Made by a program: the position numbers and the translations under genes. A model generated the notes under the pieces. That model was not told the DNA's origin, made no database searches, and worked only from the letters and a program-made list of their open reading frames with translations. A stretch of 48,104 nucleotides of DNA, taken from CAZJGG01 sp964545475 (GTDB lineage Bacteria; Bacillota; Clostridia; Lachnospirales; JAISER01). Within the stretch, counting starts at the first letter, position 1. The number at the start of each line of letters is the position of its first letter. Positions 16,701-25,415 of the stretch are shown piece by piece. The stretch spans positions 1-48,104 of the forward strand of contig CAZJGG010000020.1 in assembly GCA_964545475.1 (NCBI GenBank). Direction: 5' to 3'.

Positions 16701-18239
16701 TTATAAAATTACTTCAAATGGCAGCAATGACAATATATCTTTCTCTACATCTATTCCCTTTGAAACTTCCTTTAATTTCAGCCCTTTTTCAGTAAGCTGG
16801 AAAACACAACGCTCAGTAACATATAAAATGGTTTGATTGTTTTTTATTGCGTTTTTACCGCTAAAACTTACAGATGATACTTTATCTACGAATTTCTTAT
16901 ACTTACCCTCATTTATAATTTTTATGGAATCACCGTCCACCTCGGCTTTTAAACCGCCTGACGTAAAATTAAAACAAAAAACCACTTTTTTAGTAGACTG
17001 GGTAATGTTTGCAAAGCCGCCGATTCCTGATAGCTTTGCAGAATTATAATGACCGTTTACGTTTCCGTATTTATCAACCTCAAGTGCGCCGATAAAACAT
17101 ATATCCAAGCCACCACCGTCATAAAAGTCAAACTGCTGCGCCATGTCGTAAATACAGTCCGCCCCGAAAGTTGCCCCGAAGGAATAACCCGAAGCTGGCA
17201 TTCCACCAACAGCCCCGGCTTCCACTGTCATAGTTATGTCGTTTATTAGCGGCGTTTCCGCAACATTTTTAGCCACAAGCTCCGGTATGCCAACACCAAT
17301 ATTTACTATATCCCCGGCTTTTAACTCTTTAGCCGCTCTTTTTGCAAGGAAATGTTGGGTTACATCTCTTTTATCTATTGTCTGGGGGGTCTGGCTCGTG
17401 TGAGCATTAATCCAAGCTGCAATTTCCCCCGGAGGAGTATATTCATCTCCGGAAAACGCCGGGTTATAGTCCGCATTGTTTATAAGCTGGTTTTGGGTTG
17501 GGCAAAGGATTATTGCATCCACCAGCATTCCGGGAATAATAACGTCCCTTGGTCGCACATGATAATCAATTGTACGCTCAACCTGAACAAGCACTTTTCC
17601 GCCGCAGGCTTTAACAGCCTGAGCCGTCGAAAGAGCATCAAGTGTTGAGCATTCTTTTTCAAAAGATATATTTCCCATTTCGTCAGCAGATGTACCTCTT
17701 ATAAACGCAATATCAATATGGGGTATTTTGTAATAAAGCATTTCCTGCCCGTCAATTTCTGTAAGCTCAACCCATTTATCAGTTGATAAGCTGTTTAACC
17801 CCGGGCCTCCGTTTCTGGGGTCTACATAAAGGTTAAGCCCCACTTTCGAGAAAATATAAGGTTTTTTGCTTGCGGCAGCCCTTATCATATGAGACATAAC
17901 ACCAAGTGGCAAGTTATAAGCTTCCATCTCATTTTTCTTAATTTTCTCAACAGTTTGAGGCATAGAACTTAAATGCCCTATTAACATACGCTTTACTGCT
18001 CCGGCTTTTATATATCCCTCTAAAGGTGAATCGTTATGCCAGTTTCCAAACCCTGCCGAACAGTATACATTTAAGTTTTCCGGCTTTCCTGTCTCTAAAA
18101 CCCTTTTTGTAAGGGCTTCATGCAAAGCGTCAGCATTGGCAATTCCTAAAAATGCGTTAACCCATATAGAGTCGCCGTCTTTTATTAAATTAACCGCTTC
18201 TTCACTTGTCATTAGCTTTTGTTCAAGTCTACTAGCCAT
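16701..18239 (-). CDS. Acyl-CoA:acetate/propionate CoA-transferase
   Basis: 512 aa single-chain family I CoA-transferase (alpha and beta domains fused), similar in layout to propionate CoA-transferase Pct and acetate CoA-transferase YdiF. N-terminal domain LIKDGDSIWVNAFLG; middle domain GDIVNIGVGIPELVA; catalytic Glu in TVEAGAVGGMPASGYSFGA; FDFYDGGGLDICFIGALEVD. Transfers CoA between short-chain acids in fermentation. Preceded by a long structured leader. Exact acid preference cannot be read. Confidence 0.85.
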   Translation of the reverse strand: MASRLEQKLMTSEEAVNLIKDGDSIWVNAFLGIANADALHEALTKRVLETGKPENLNVYCSAGFGNWHNDSPLEGYIKAGAVKRMLIGHLSSMPQTVEKIKKNEMEAYNLPLGVMSHMIRAAASKKPYIFSKVGLNLYVDPRNGGPGLNSLSTDKWVELTEIDGQEMLYYKIPHIDIAFIRGTSADEMGNISFEKECSTLDALSTAQAVKACGGKVLVQVERTIDYHVRPRDVIIPGMLVDAIILCPTQNQLINNADYNPAFSGDEYTPPGEIAAWINAHTSQTPQTIDKRDVTQHFLAKRAAKELKAGDIVNIGVGIPELVAKNVAETPLINDITMTVEAGAVGGMPASGYSFGATFGADCIYDMAQQFDFYDGGGLDICFIGALEVDKYGNVNGHYNSAKLSGIGGFANITQSTKKVVFCFNFTSGGLKAEVDGDSIKIINEGKYKKFVDKVSSVSFSGKNAIKNNQTILYVTERCVFQLTEKGLKLKEVSKGIDVEKDILSLLPFEVIL

Positions 18240-18450
18240 ATTATCACCTCTTTTATCAGTCTATTGGTAATGTTCATGTGGATTTTTAAGATAATTTATA
18301 TACGAAGATTATGGAACATTGTAATATTTAATGCACTGTGAAAAATAAAAAGACACACACGTAAAAAACCAATATAATGTTAAGCGACCAGACCAAACAT
18401 TAAAGGTGTCAGAAAAGCGTGTGTCAGTGACAAACTAAAACATTTTTGAC
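18240..18450 (-). promoter_or_regulatory. Structured 5' leader of the CoA-transferase gene
   Basis: No gene lies in 18240-18574. Reading the minus strand, GACACACG (18425-18418) can pair with CGTGTGTGTC (18361-18352), closing a region of about 56 nt, and is followed at once by a U-rich run (18350-18340). This looks like an intrinsic terminator or attenuator about 100 nt before the ATG. I recognise no known riboswitch. An SD AGAGGTG precedes the ATG. Confidence 0.4.
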
Positions 18451-18485
18451 AAAAAAGCCATAAAAATTAAGTGATGGCTTTTTTA
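18451..18485 (-). terminator. Terminator after the GNAT-like gene
   Basis: AAAAAAGCCAT and ATGGCTTTTTT form an 11-bp stem with a 12-nt loop and T runs on both strands, about 90 nt past the GNAT stop. Confidence 0.75.
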
Positions 18486-18574
18486 TAACTTCAGGATTAT
18501 AATGATTTTCTTATGCAGAGAAAATCTTTCTAAAAGCAAATATTATGCTTATTTTGAACACATAAAGCCGATAT

Positions 18575-19396
18575 TTATAAAATGCTAAAATAGTAATAAT
18601 TATTTTCCCCAGCATATGAAAAACCTGTATGTTTAGCAATGTTTTGAGAGCCTATGTTAGAAGCGGTACAGTTCCAGTAAGCAGTTATTTGCACTTCTCT
18701 GCAATAATTTATTAAGCAATTTGTTAATATTGTCGCTATGCCTTTCTTTCTAAAGCTCACCTGTGTTTCTATATCTATTGCAAGTAAATTGTCGTAATAT
18801 GCAGAGCCTAAAATAATCCCAATGATTTCATTTTTATCTACCGCTATAAATGCTTTTCCATACTTAAAAAACGAATCTATTGAACCCCAAGAATCTATGA
18901 TACGGGATATCATAAAATCTCTGTTAATATAATCAAAGGACACGCACTCATTGTCGACTTCAAGAAATTTGTAACCAGCTGATTCACTAAAATGATACGG
19001 TTCGAAAACAGCATTATCAGGGTATTTGATATACGTTAACTCTTGATCGGTTATAACTTTATACTTGCTAAAATAGTCTAACAAGCGTTTTTCAACATTT
19101 AAATCATCTACATCAAATTCAAATTCATTAGTATTATTTGCTTTCAAAAGTTCGAAAAGTTCTCGTTCAAGAAAGTCAATAAACGCTGTATAATCTGTAT
19201 CGTTTACGAAATTTCCCAGTATTCGATATCCGCCAACAGGGTTAGAATACACCAGTGCTAAAGTCGGTTTTTCAAAATCATTTACCCAAACATCTCCATG
19301 TGCAATTCCGGCTAGTATACTCGAAAAACTAGGGTTGCTATTTGGACCTATTATCTTTTTTGCTAAAGATTCGCTTCTTTCAAATACCCTAACCAT
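18575..19396 (-). CDS. GNAT-like acetyltransferase
   Basis: 273 aa. The C-terminal half is a GNAT fold: FIAVDKNEIIGIILGSAYYD, acetyl-CoA-binding loop FRKKGIATILTNCLI and the last strand YWNCTASNIGSQNIAKHTGF. The N-terminal half (IIGPNSNPSFSSILAG, GDVWVNDFEKPTLALV) matches the GNAT_acetyltransf_2 type found in uncharacterised and antibiotic-resistance-like proteins. ATG start behind GGGGGA. Monocistronic between a repeat-rich region and a terminator. Substrate unknown. Confidence 0.75.
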   Translation of the reverse strand: MVRVFERSESLAKKIIGPNSNPSFSSILAGIAHGDVWVNDFEKPTLALVYSNPVGGYRILGNFVNDTDYTAFIDFLERELFELLKANNTNEFEFDVDDLNVEKRLLDYFSKYKVITDQELTYIKYPDNAVFEPYHFSESAGYKFLEVDNECVSFDYINRDFMISRIIDSWGSIDSFFKYGKAFIAVDKNEIIGIILGSAYYDNLLAIDIETQVSFRKKGIATILTNCLINYCREVQITAYWNCTASNIGSQNIAKHTGFSYAGENNYYYFSIL

Positions 19397-19721
19397 CTAT
19401 ATCCCCCTACACAAAATATTCATAACCTATATTTTTGTTCGCTTGTTTAAAGTTAAAGGATAATCATTATTTTCTTCATTGTATACGAGTATACTGCAAC
19501 TCAATCAAATATACAATGACTTTTCCAACTCTTTGTCGAAAAAACTTAGTCCTAACTTGACAGCGCCCCAGAATAATAATAAAACAAAAGAATTAAAAAA
19601 GCAACATATAACAGAAGAAGATATAGCTATTTGCAAAAACAGTTCCAAAAACATACTTTTGACACCAAGTAGGGGTTGGCGTCCTCGACAACCCGGAAAA
19701 CTTACAAAGGAAGTAGACTTA
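19397..19721. other. Intergenic region without convincing gene
   Basis: About 325 bp upstream of the GNAT gene. A TTG-started frame from 19479 runs into the family A element, has no good SD and no recognisable domain. I see nothing functional beyond the expected GNAT promoter area. Confidence 0.5.
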
Positions 19722-19885
19722 GAGCCTGTTTGGAATCTCGCTTTTAGTGGATTTTTGAGCAAATTTTTTGAATCGCAAGGAAGTGGTGAACGTTCATACT
19801 AGAAGAAGTATGGGCGTTTGCCACTGACGCAGCGATTCGGAAAATTTGCCGAAAAGACACTGAAATGGAGATTCTAAACAGGCTC
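19722..19885. repeat. Family A MITE-like inverted-repeat element
   Basis: 164 bp beginning GAGCCTGTTTGGAATCTCGC and ending with the imperfect complement, with TTA on both sides (19719-19721 and 19886-19888). The interior holds a smaller hairpin (GTTCATACT and AGTATGGGC). About 60% of the sequence is shared with the copy at 29930. No transposase. Confidence 0.8.
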
Positions 19886-19938
19886 TTAGCATTTTTGCAA
19901 ACGCACCGCCGCAAAAATATGATAACGCCTATATTTAT

Positions 19939-19987
19939 GGCGTGTTGAATATTGATTAAAAAATTTCAAAACTATGTAAACACGCCC
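19939..19987. repeat. Family B short hairpin element
   Basis: 49 bp starting GGCGTGTTGAATATTGATTA and ending AACACGCCC, which pairs with its start. The same sequence with small changes is found at 38303 and as part of the 109-bp copy at 30070. Confidence 0.65.
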
Positions 19988-19988
19988 A

Positions 19989-20016
19989 TTGATTATTTTC
20001 TAAATTGCTATATAAT
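19989..20016 (+). promoter_or_regulatory. Likely promoter of yebC
   Basis: TTGATT (19989-19994), 16-nt spacer, TATAAT (20011-20016). It begins two bases after the family B hairpin, so the element's boundary is next to the -35 box. Confidence 0.6.
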
Positions 20017-20076
20017 ATAAATACACTATAAAACTATAGAGCAGTGTCACATAAATTTATATAAAGGGGAATACTA

Positions 20077-20808
20077 ATGTCAGGTCATTCAAAATTTGCA
20101 AATATTAAGCATAAAAAAGAAAAAAATGATTCTAAACGAGGAAGAATTTTTACAAGAATAGGCAGAGAAATTGCAGTATGTGTTAAATCCGGCGGTTCAG
20201 ACCCAAGCGTTAACAGTAAATTACGCGATGTTATTGCAAAGGCGAAAAGCGAAAACATGCCTAATGATACAATAGAAAGAAGCATAAAAAAAGCAGCAGG
20301 AGATCTTGGCGCTGTTAATTACGAAAATATCGTATATGAGGGCTACGGTCCTAATGGCGTTGCCGTTATTGTGGAAGCTTTGACAGACAACAGAAACCGT
20401 GCCGCCGCCAACGTTAGAAACGCCTTTACAAAAGGCAACGGAAACATGGGTACTTCCGGCTGCGTATCATTTATGTTTGAAGACAAAGGGCTTATTATGG
20501 TTTACAAAAGTAGCTCCATAGATGAGGACGAACTCATGATGATAACCCTTGATGCAGGGGCAACAGACTTTGTTGTTCAAGAAGAGGGTTATGAAATTTT
20601 TACAGAGCCAGACAGCTTTTCCGCTGTTCGTGAAGCCCTTGAAAACGCTAAAATTGAAATGGCTTCTGCGGAAGTTACAAAAATCCCTCAAACATACGCA
20701 ACCCTTACAGACCCAGAAGACATTAAAAAAATGAACAAACTTCTAGACCTTTTAGACGATGAGGACGACGTTCAAAACGTTTGGCACAATTGGGAAACAG
20801 AGGAATAA
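20077..20808 (+). CDS. YebC/PmpR/TACO1 family regulatory protein
   Basis: 243 aa, with the family N-terminus MSGHSKFANIKHKKEKND, RDVIAKAKSENMPNDTIERS, YEGYGPNGVAVIVEALTDNRNR, NMGTSGCVSFMFEDKG and an acidic C-terminus. Proteins of this family are cytosolic; they were described as transcription regulators and more recently as factors that relieve ribosome stalling at proline-rich sequences. AAAGGGGA precedes the ATG. Followed after 10 nt by a TPM-domain gene. Confidence 0.93.
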   Translation: MSGHSKFANIKHKKEKNDSKRGRIFTRIGREIAVCVKSGGSDPSVNSKLRDVIAKAKSENMPNDTIERSIKKAAGDLGAVNYENIVYEGYGPNGVAVIVEALTDNRNRAAANVRNAFTKGNGNMGTSGCVSFMFEDKGLIMVYKSSSIDEDELMMITLDAGATDFVVQEEGYEIFTEPDSFSAVREALENAKIEMASAEVTKIPQTYATLTDPEDIKKMNKLLDLLDDEDDVQNVWHNWETEE

Positions 20809-20818
20809 AGGTGATTTA

Positions 20819-21409
20819 ATGGTTAGAAAAACAGCAGCAGCTTTAGTAATATCAATCCTATTTGTCATCTCAGTTTATGCCCAGCAGCTTTTTGTTACTG
20901 ACGAAATCGGCGTACTTACTGTTACCCAATTTAAAGAGATGGACGAAAGCTCGCAACAGCTTTTTAAAGATAATGATGTTATTATAGCTTCTTTTGCTTT
21001 AAATGGTGAGATTTCTTTTAAAGAAAATGTAGATAATTTTCTAAGCCAAAATAAAGAAGCAAACAGTTACATTTTGTTTCAATACACTCCAAAGGACAAT
21101 AAATACAATGTGGAAATAAACGGTCGCATTAAAACCTATTTATCCGAAGATGTGCTTTTAACCATTATTGATGATTATTTTACACCTTATGCCAATGCAG
21201 GAGATTATGGTGCTGCCATTTACAACACTCATTTAGAGATTATAAACGTAAGCCGGGAGGTTCTGCCGGCTAATAACCCTTATAATAACGCCTATATAGC
21301 AATATTTTTTATATTTATAATTTCTTACGGCGCAAAACGCCTATCCGGCAAAAAGCTTAAAAATACACAAGCTCCGGTTTTTAACAGACCGTTTAAGTAT
21401 AAAAAATAA
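20819..21409 (+). CDS. TPM-domain (YgcG-like) membrane-anchored protein
   Basis: 196 aa from the ATG at 20819 (SD AAAGGTG); a longer frame would start inside yebC. N-terminal signal sequence (TAAALVISILFVISVYA), an extracytoplasmic TPM-like domain (VTDEIGVLTVTQFKEMDESS ... YTPKDNKYNVEINGRIKTYL) and a C-terminal transmembrane helix (AYIAIFFIFIISYGAKRL) with a basic tail. TPM domains are linked to membrane quality control and photosystem repair; no precise function can be given. Probably in one transcript with yebC. Confidence 0.65.
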   Translation: MVRKTAAALVISILFVISVYAQQLFVTDEIGVLTVTQFKEMDESSQQLFKDNDVIIASFALNGEISFKENVDNFLSQNKEANSYILFQYTPKDNKYNVEINGRIKTYLSEDVLLTIIDDYFTPYANAGDYGAAIYNTHLEIINVSREVLPANNPYNNAYIAIFFIFIISYGAKRLSGKKLKNTQAPVFNRPFKYKK

Positions 21410-21507
21410 TGACCATTTTTTGTATTATGTGCCATTAATTACAGCTAGATAACAGCGTGTTTATACGGTATTATTAATTTATTGATATAATACGGGAGTG
21501 GATTTTT

Positions 21508-21927
21508 ATGGCGGCAAACACGCAAAAAGAAAGCGGTAATTATTTAGAACATTATGTAAATGATATTTTTCATAAGCTTCAAGAAATTGATTTATATTTA
21601 AAAATTAACGGAGACAAACTTTCAATTGAAGAAACTTCAGAGTTATTAGCCCTTGATATAAGTGAAATCAAAGAGATTATGGGGGAAAACGGTTTTACAA
21701 ACCTATCAAAAAAAGCTTTTTTGGCTGTAATGGAAAAAGGCGGCTCTGAAATTTGTCAATTGTTTAAAAGGGAAATTGAGTGCGATTCTCCCTATATATA
21801 TTCAAGAAATCAAATAGCTTACATATATAATTTAAAAATTGATATGGTTAATAAAATCTGTGATAAATTATCAATAAAGGAAATAACTCCTTATACACTT
21901 CCAATGATTTTTGCTAACATTAATTAA
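21508..21927 (+). CDS. Conserved-looking hypothetical protein
   Basis: 139 aa, start ATG behind GGGAGTG. I do not recognise the family. It is soluble, mostly helical, with two similar-looking segments (LSIEETSELLALDISEIKEI and YIYSRNQIAYIYNLKIDMVN) that resemble helix-turn-helix-type helical pairs; a DNA-binding role is only a guess. It ends at a strong bidirectional terminator. Confidence 0.6.
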   Translation: MAANTQKESGNYLEHYVNDIFHKLQEIDLYLKINGDKLSIEETSELLALDISEIKEIMGENGFTNLSKKAFLAVMEKGGSEICQLFKREIECDSPYIYSRNQIAYIYNLKIDMVNKICDKLSIKEITPYTLPMIFANIN

Positions 21928-21932
21928 TCTTA

Positions 21933-21991
21933 AAAAATAAAGTTCGATAAAAACTATTTTTTTAATAGCTTTTATCGAACTTTATTTTTTT
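21933..21991. terminator. Bidirectional terminator
   Basis: Stem AAAGTTCGATAAAAACTATT with its near-complement AATAGCTTTTATCGAACTTT, flanked by A run and T run. It separates two convergent genes ending at 21927 and 21997. Confidence 0.85.
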
Positions 21992-21996
21992 CTTTT

Positions 21997-22632
21997 TTAT
22001 GCAGTTTTTTCAGCAGAACCCTTTTCCCATTCATCAAAGCCTTTCATAACGGCGTCGTATGTGTCTTTGCATAAAGACGGCAATTCACCGCCGAAAACGT
22101 CTGCTGCGGATTTATAACCCTTTATGAATGCATCTTTAAGCTTCGGTATATACTGAGGGTCATTTCCTGCAAGGGCTTTTGCCATGTCCAAAATTCTTTT
22201 GGATGTTTGTTTAACTCCCCAGTAGCCGTCTTCGCTAATGTCTTTTTGGGCTTGAAGCCTTTCTTCCTCAGTTACAGTAATTTCACCGTTTCTAAGCTTA
22301 TCAACAAAGTTTCTTGTCAACATGTCAAACTGCTTGTCGGAGCTTAAAGGGTCTAAATTTTCATAACCTTTAAGTGAAGAGTCGCCTTGCCTTCTGAAAA
22401 CCCCAAGAATAAACTTTTTGAAATCTTCAACTTGCTTTTTGCTTTCTTCCAAAAGCTTATTAATTTTTGCTCTGTCCTCTTCTGAAACCTTCTGCTTGCT
22501 AGGCTCATAAACAGCTGCTGCAGTTTCCGTAGTGCTCTTCTGATTAGTTGTATTTTCGGTCTTTTTAGTGTCTTTGTTTTCTGTCTTTGCTGGTTGGGTA
22601 GTAGTATTGGAAGTTACTCCATTAATCTCCAC
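21997..22632 (-). CDS. Hypothetical protein with Thr/Lys-rich N-terminus and conserved clostridial C-terminal domain
   Basis: 211 aa from a GTG at 22632, with GGAG 9 nt upstream; a TTG at 22638 is too close to that SD. Residues up to about 40 are low complexity (Thr, Asn, Lys, Gln), then a helical region (SEEDRAKINKLLEESKKQVE) and a C-terminal part with DISEDGYWGVKQTSKRILDM and AFIKGYKSAADVFGGELPSL. I recall the same C-terminal pattern in uncharacterised clostridial proteins. There is no signal peptide. Function unknown. Confidence 0.65.
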   Translation of the reverse strand: MEINGVTSNTTTQPAKTENKDTKKTENTTNQKSTTETAAAVYEPSKQKVSEEDRAKINKLLEESKKQVEDFKKFILGVFRRQGDSSLKGYENLDPLSSDKQFDMLTRNFVDKLRNGEITVTEEERLQAQKDISEDGYWGVKQTSKRILDMAKALAGNDPQYIPKLKDAFIKGYKSAADVFGGELPSLCKDTYDAVMKGFDEWEKGSAEKTA

Positions 22633-22785
22633 TAACAATCACTCCTTTTGTATTTACCACTAATAATAGTATCGGATTTTTAATTTTATTTCTTAACATG
22701 CTTTACAAAAAATTCATATTTTGCCCAAACCCCACATATTTTATTAATGCAGTATTAGTTTGTATATAAAACGGGGTGCAGCCAA

Positions 22786-23769
22786 GTGGACGATTTAAAT
22801 ATTCATGTTTTGCAAGGCTTTGGAATTAGGGCTAAAAGAATAATGAAGGAAAAATCCGCCTATATATTATCAACGGATAAAGGATATAAGATGATTCGCA
22901 AAAGCTTTGATACTTGTGATAGCATTTCTTTTCAGCATGAAATTAAAGAATTTTTGGCGAAAAAAGGCTTTTTATTTACAGACAGGTTCGACATGTCTGT
23001 AAATTGCAAGCCATATATCGAATACGACAATAACATTTACACTATGACCTCCGTTTTTGATTTTAAAGAAGCCGATTTTTTTGATAAAACATTATTCATT
23101 AAAATTATTGAGCAAATTGCTACATTTCATAAAGTAGCACAAAAAATAAACTTTTCATCTAAAGTGCATTATGGTGACAGCCAAATTATAGAAACGTATA
23201 AGAAAAATTTAGAAGAGCTTAATATAATTAAGAAAAAAATTAGCTCGCAAAAAAGATTTTCGGATTTTGATGTTTTATATATTAAAAATTATAATTATTA
23301 TAAAGAGCAAATTGAAACTACTATAGAATTGCTTGAAAAAACCAAAGTAAAACGCTATTTACAAATGGCTCGCCTTAACAATACAATATGTCATGGTTTA
23401 TTAAAAGAAGAAAACATATTAACAGACAACCCTAATGTTTACATAATCAATTTTTCTAACGCATCAATTGGCTACAGCCTTTTTGATTTATGCAATATTA
23501 TTAAACGTTATGTTAAAAATCTACCCCAGAACTATTTAACAATATCTGAAATTATAGATATTTACAGTAAAATTAATCCGTTAGAACAAGAAGAGCTTTC
23601 GATTTTATACCCTCTTCTTTTATTCCCACATAAATTTATAAGAATTTGCGGCCAGTATTACAGCAAAAAAAGAACGTGGACACCTAGTGCTATTGCAAAC
23701 CGCATGGAAACGGTTGTAAACAGCAAAGAAGCATACCACGAATATGTAAAACAGTTAAATAAACATTGA
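22786..23769 (+). CDS. CotS/CotI-like spore coat protein (aminoglycoside-phosphotransferase fold, probably inactive)
   Basis: 327 aa, GTG start with GGGGTG 7 nt upstream. The layout is that of CotS-family proteins: N-terminal kinase-like lobe (FGIRAKRIMKEKSAYILSTD), EIKEFLAKKGFLFTDRF, and a C-terminal lobe with NTICHGLLKEENILTD, VYIINFSNASIGYSLFDLCN and KFIRICGQYYSKKRTW. The catalytic HGD of the APH fold reads HGL and the DFG-like Asp is replaced (INFSNA), so it is likely a structural pseudokinase of the spore coat. It indicates a spore-former. Its stop abuts the stop of the convergent gene. Confidence 0.75.
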   Translation: MDDLNIHVLQGFGIRAKRIMKEKSAYILSTDKGYKMIRKSFDTCDSISFQHEIKEFLAKKGFLFTDRFDMSVNCKPYIEYDNNIYTMTSVFDFKEADFFDKTLFIKIIEQIATFHKVAQKINFSSKVHYGDSQIIETYKKNLEELNIIKKKISSQKRFSDFDVLYIKNYNYYKEQIETTIELLEKTKVKRYLQMARLNNTICHGLLKEENILTDNPNVYIINFSNASIGYSLFDLCNIIKRYVKNLPQNYLTISEIIDIYSKINPLEQEELSILYPLLLFPHKFIRICGQYYSKKRTWTPSAIANRMETVVNSKEAYHEYVKQLNKH

Positions 23770-24618
23770 TTATTGCGCCGCTCCGCAGCTGTCTCTTATA
23801 ACAAGAGTGTTTTCAACATGCACAGTTAAAAACGTCTCGGAAAGCTGCTTATTAAGCTTGTAAATCATTTGCGCAGCTTGAACCCCAGCGTTGTGCATGT
23901 TTTGATCTACAGTTGTAAGGGCCGGCTCTGTAATTTCCGAAATCAATATATTATCAAAACCTATTATAGATATTTCCTGTGGAACGTTAATATTTAACGT
24001 CTTAGCGGCGTTTAAAGCACCAACCGCCATCCAGTCGTTGCAAGCAAAAATAGCGGTTGGCGAGTTTTCCTCTTTCAGCCGCTTAGAAACTTCCCATTTA
24101 GCCATATTAGTTGTATGAATTGTATTTCCAGATGAAATTTCATAAACCATAGGCTCTAAACTATGTCTTTTAATAAATTTTAAGTATTCCACTTCTTTTA
24201 CATCATAAGAAAAGCTGTTTTTGCCTTTTAAAAGGGCAATTTTTTTGTGCCCAAGTTCAAATAAATAATTAAGAGCCAATTCCGCACCTAACGATTGCTC
24301 GTTAAGCACGAAATTGCACCTTACACCATTGTAAAAACCGTTTACTAAAACTACTGGCATAATTCTTGATAAAAGCTCATAGAAAGATGAGTTTTCAGCC
24401 TGAGGATCTATACAAATAATTCCGTCTACTTTTTGTTTAACCATTTCTTTGCAATTGCTCATTTCTTGTAAAGCAGAGCCGTTAGAATAACAAAGCATTA
24501 TTTTAAAACCAAAAGAATGCAAATATTCCTGTATCCCTGAAACAACCAACGGGAAATATAAATTTGTTATACTGGGAACAACTACGCCGATTATTAAAGC
24601 TTTACCGTCATCTTCCAA
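23770..24618 (-). CDS. LacI-type sugar-binding domain protein without helix-turn-helix
   Basis: 282 aa from a TTG with GAGGTGG 8 nt upstream. It begins directly at the effector domain (ALIIGVVVPSITNLYFPLVV) and continues with VDGIICIDPQ, GAELALNYLFELGHKKIALL, TAIFACNDWMAVGALNAAK and ISIIGFDNILISEITEPALT, as in LacI/PurR regulators. The usual N-terminal DNA-binding domain of about 55 residues is missing, and the preceding gene ends 17 nt upstream, leaving no room for it. No signal peptide is seen, so it is not a secreted binding protein. It may act as a ligand sensor or dimer partner; decay of a regulator is the alternative. Confidence 0.8.
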   Translation of the reverse strand: MEDDGKALIIGVVVPSITNLYFPLVVSGIQEYLHSFGFKIMLCYSNGSALQEMSNCKEMVKQKVDGIICIDPQAENSSFYELLSRIMPVVLVNGFYNGVRCNFVLNEQSLGAELALNYLFELGHKKIALLKGKNSFSYDVKEVEYLKFIKRHSLEPMVYEISSGNTIHTTNMAKWEVSKRLKEENSPTAIFACNDWMAVGALNAAKTLNINVPQEISIIGFDNILISEITEPALTTVDQNMHNAGVQAAQMIYKLNKQLSETFLTVHVENTLVIRDSCGAAQ

Positions 24619-24635
24619 TTTACTTCCACCTCGAT

Positions 24636-24845
24636 TTATTGAACAGTCTTTAAATATTCATTAATTTTGTTAACAAGTTCGTCAACTTCTGTTCCATGAA
24701 CAAAACCTGCTTGTGCAAGCGTTTCGCTTTGGGCAGAAGGGCATCCAACGCAGTGCATACCCGCATTCATTAAATAAGGGATAATCCCTCTGTCAACATT
24801 AATAATATCCGCAATAATCATATCTTTTGTAATTTGTTTTGCCAT
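24636..24845 (-). CDS. DUF1858 small CxxC protein
   Basis: 69 aa from the ATG at 24845 (GGAGG, 8 nt spacing). DUF1858 pattern: ITKDMIIADIINVDRGIIPY, then MHCVGCPSAQSETLAQA and TEVDELVNKINEYL. These hybrid-cluster-protein-associated redox disulfide proteins have an unknown role, possibly thiol redox. The CVGC pair is intact. Located between the signal peptidase and the LacI-like gene with short spacers, so likely cotranscribed. Confidence 0.85.
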   Translation of the reverse strand: MAKQITKDMIIADIINVDRGIIPYLMNAGMHCVGCPSAQSETLAQAGFVHGTEVDELVNKINEYLKTVQ

Positions 24846-24863
24846 TTCTAATTCCTCCATTTT

Positions 24864-25397
24864 TTAATATAATTTGTAGCTTGGGTAATATTTAAATATA
24901 ACTCTCCCTAAAATCTCGCTTTTGTTAACATATTTGTTTTGCCATAGGCGAGCATCAAGGGATACGTTTCTATTGTCTCCCAGCATGAAGTAGCAATCCT
25001 CCGGCACTTCATATGGTCCGTAATCTCCCATGAGAGAACCTTTTATAAATGAAGTGTCCAGCGGCTCTCTGGAGCCGTTTATATAAACTTGACCGGAAGT
25101 TATTACAACTGTTTCACTCGGAAGCCCGATTACTCTTTTAACAAGCATCATCTCTGGTTCGTCCGGAGAGGGAAAAACAACAATGTCAAAACGTTTTGGG
25201 TCTCCAAATTTATATTCAAGGCGATTCGCCACGAGTCTGTCGTTAGTCATTATTGTGTTTTCCATAGAACCAGTAGGCACTTCGGCATTAACAATTATAT
25301 AATTTGTTATTATTAACGAAACAACAACAGAAAAAACTACTACCTTTATCCAGCTTACCGCTTCTCTTATAACTACTTCCTTAAATTCACTGTTCAA
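24864..25397 (-). CDS. Type I signal peptidase (second copy)
   Basis: 177 aa. One N-terminal membrane anchor (IKVVVFSVVVSLIITNYIIV), catalytic Ser44 in PTGSMENTI, Lys87 in LVKRVIGLP, FDIVVFPSPDEP and GDNRNVSLDAR. Cleaves signal peptides outside the membrane. TTG start with GAGGTG upstream. It is a close tandem paralogue of the gene 18 nt upstream, with differences around the substrate-facing Ser (PTGS against PSGS). Confidence 0.93.
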   Translation of the reverse strand: MNSEFKEVVIREAVSWIKVVVFSVVVSLIITNYIIVNAEVPTGSMENTIMTNDRLVANRLEYKFGDPKRFDIVVFPSPDEPEMMLVKRVIGLPSETVVITSGQVYINGSREPLDTSFIKGSLMGDYGPYEVPEDCYFMLGDNRNVSLDARLWQNKYVNKSEILGRVIFKYYPSYKLY

Positions 25398-25415
25398 ATA
25401 CTCACCTCTATATGT

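Noticed and set aside
19479..19802. 107-codon frame between the GNAT gene and yebC
   Set aside because: TTG start without SD, runs into the family A inverted-repeat element, no domain; likely chance.
22681..22785. Sigma-K promoter before the CotS-like gene (CATATTTTA at 22735-22743)
   Set aside because: The -10-like match is fair but no convincing -35 AC at the right distance; too weak to annotate in AT-rich DNA.
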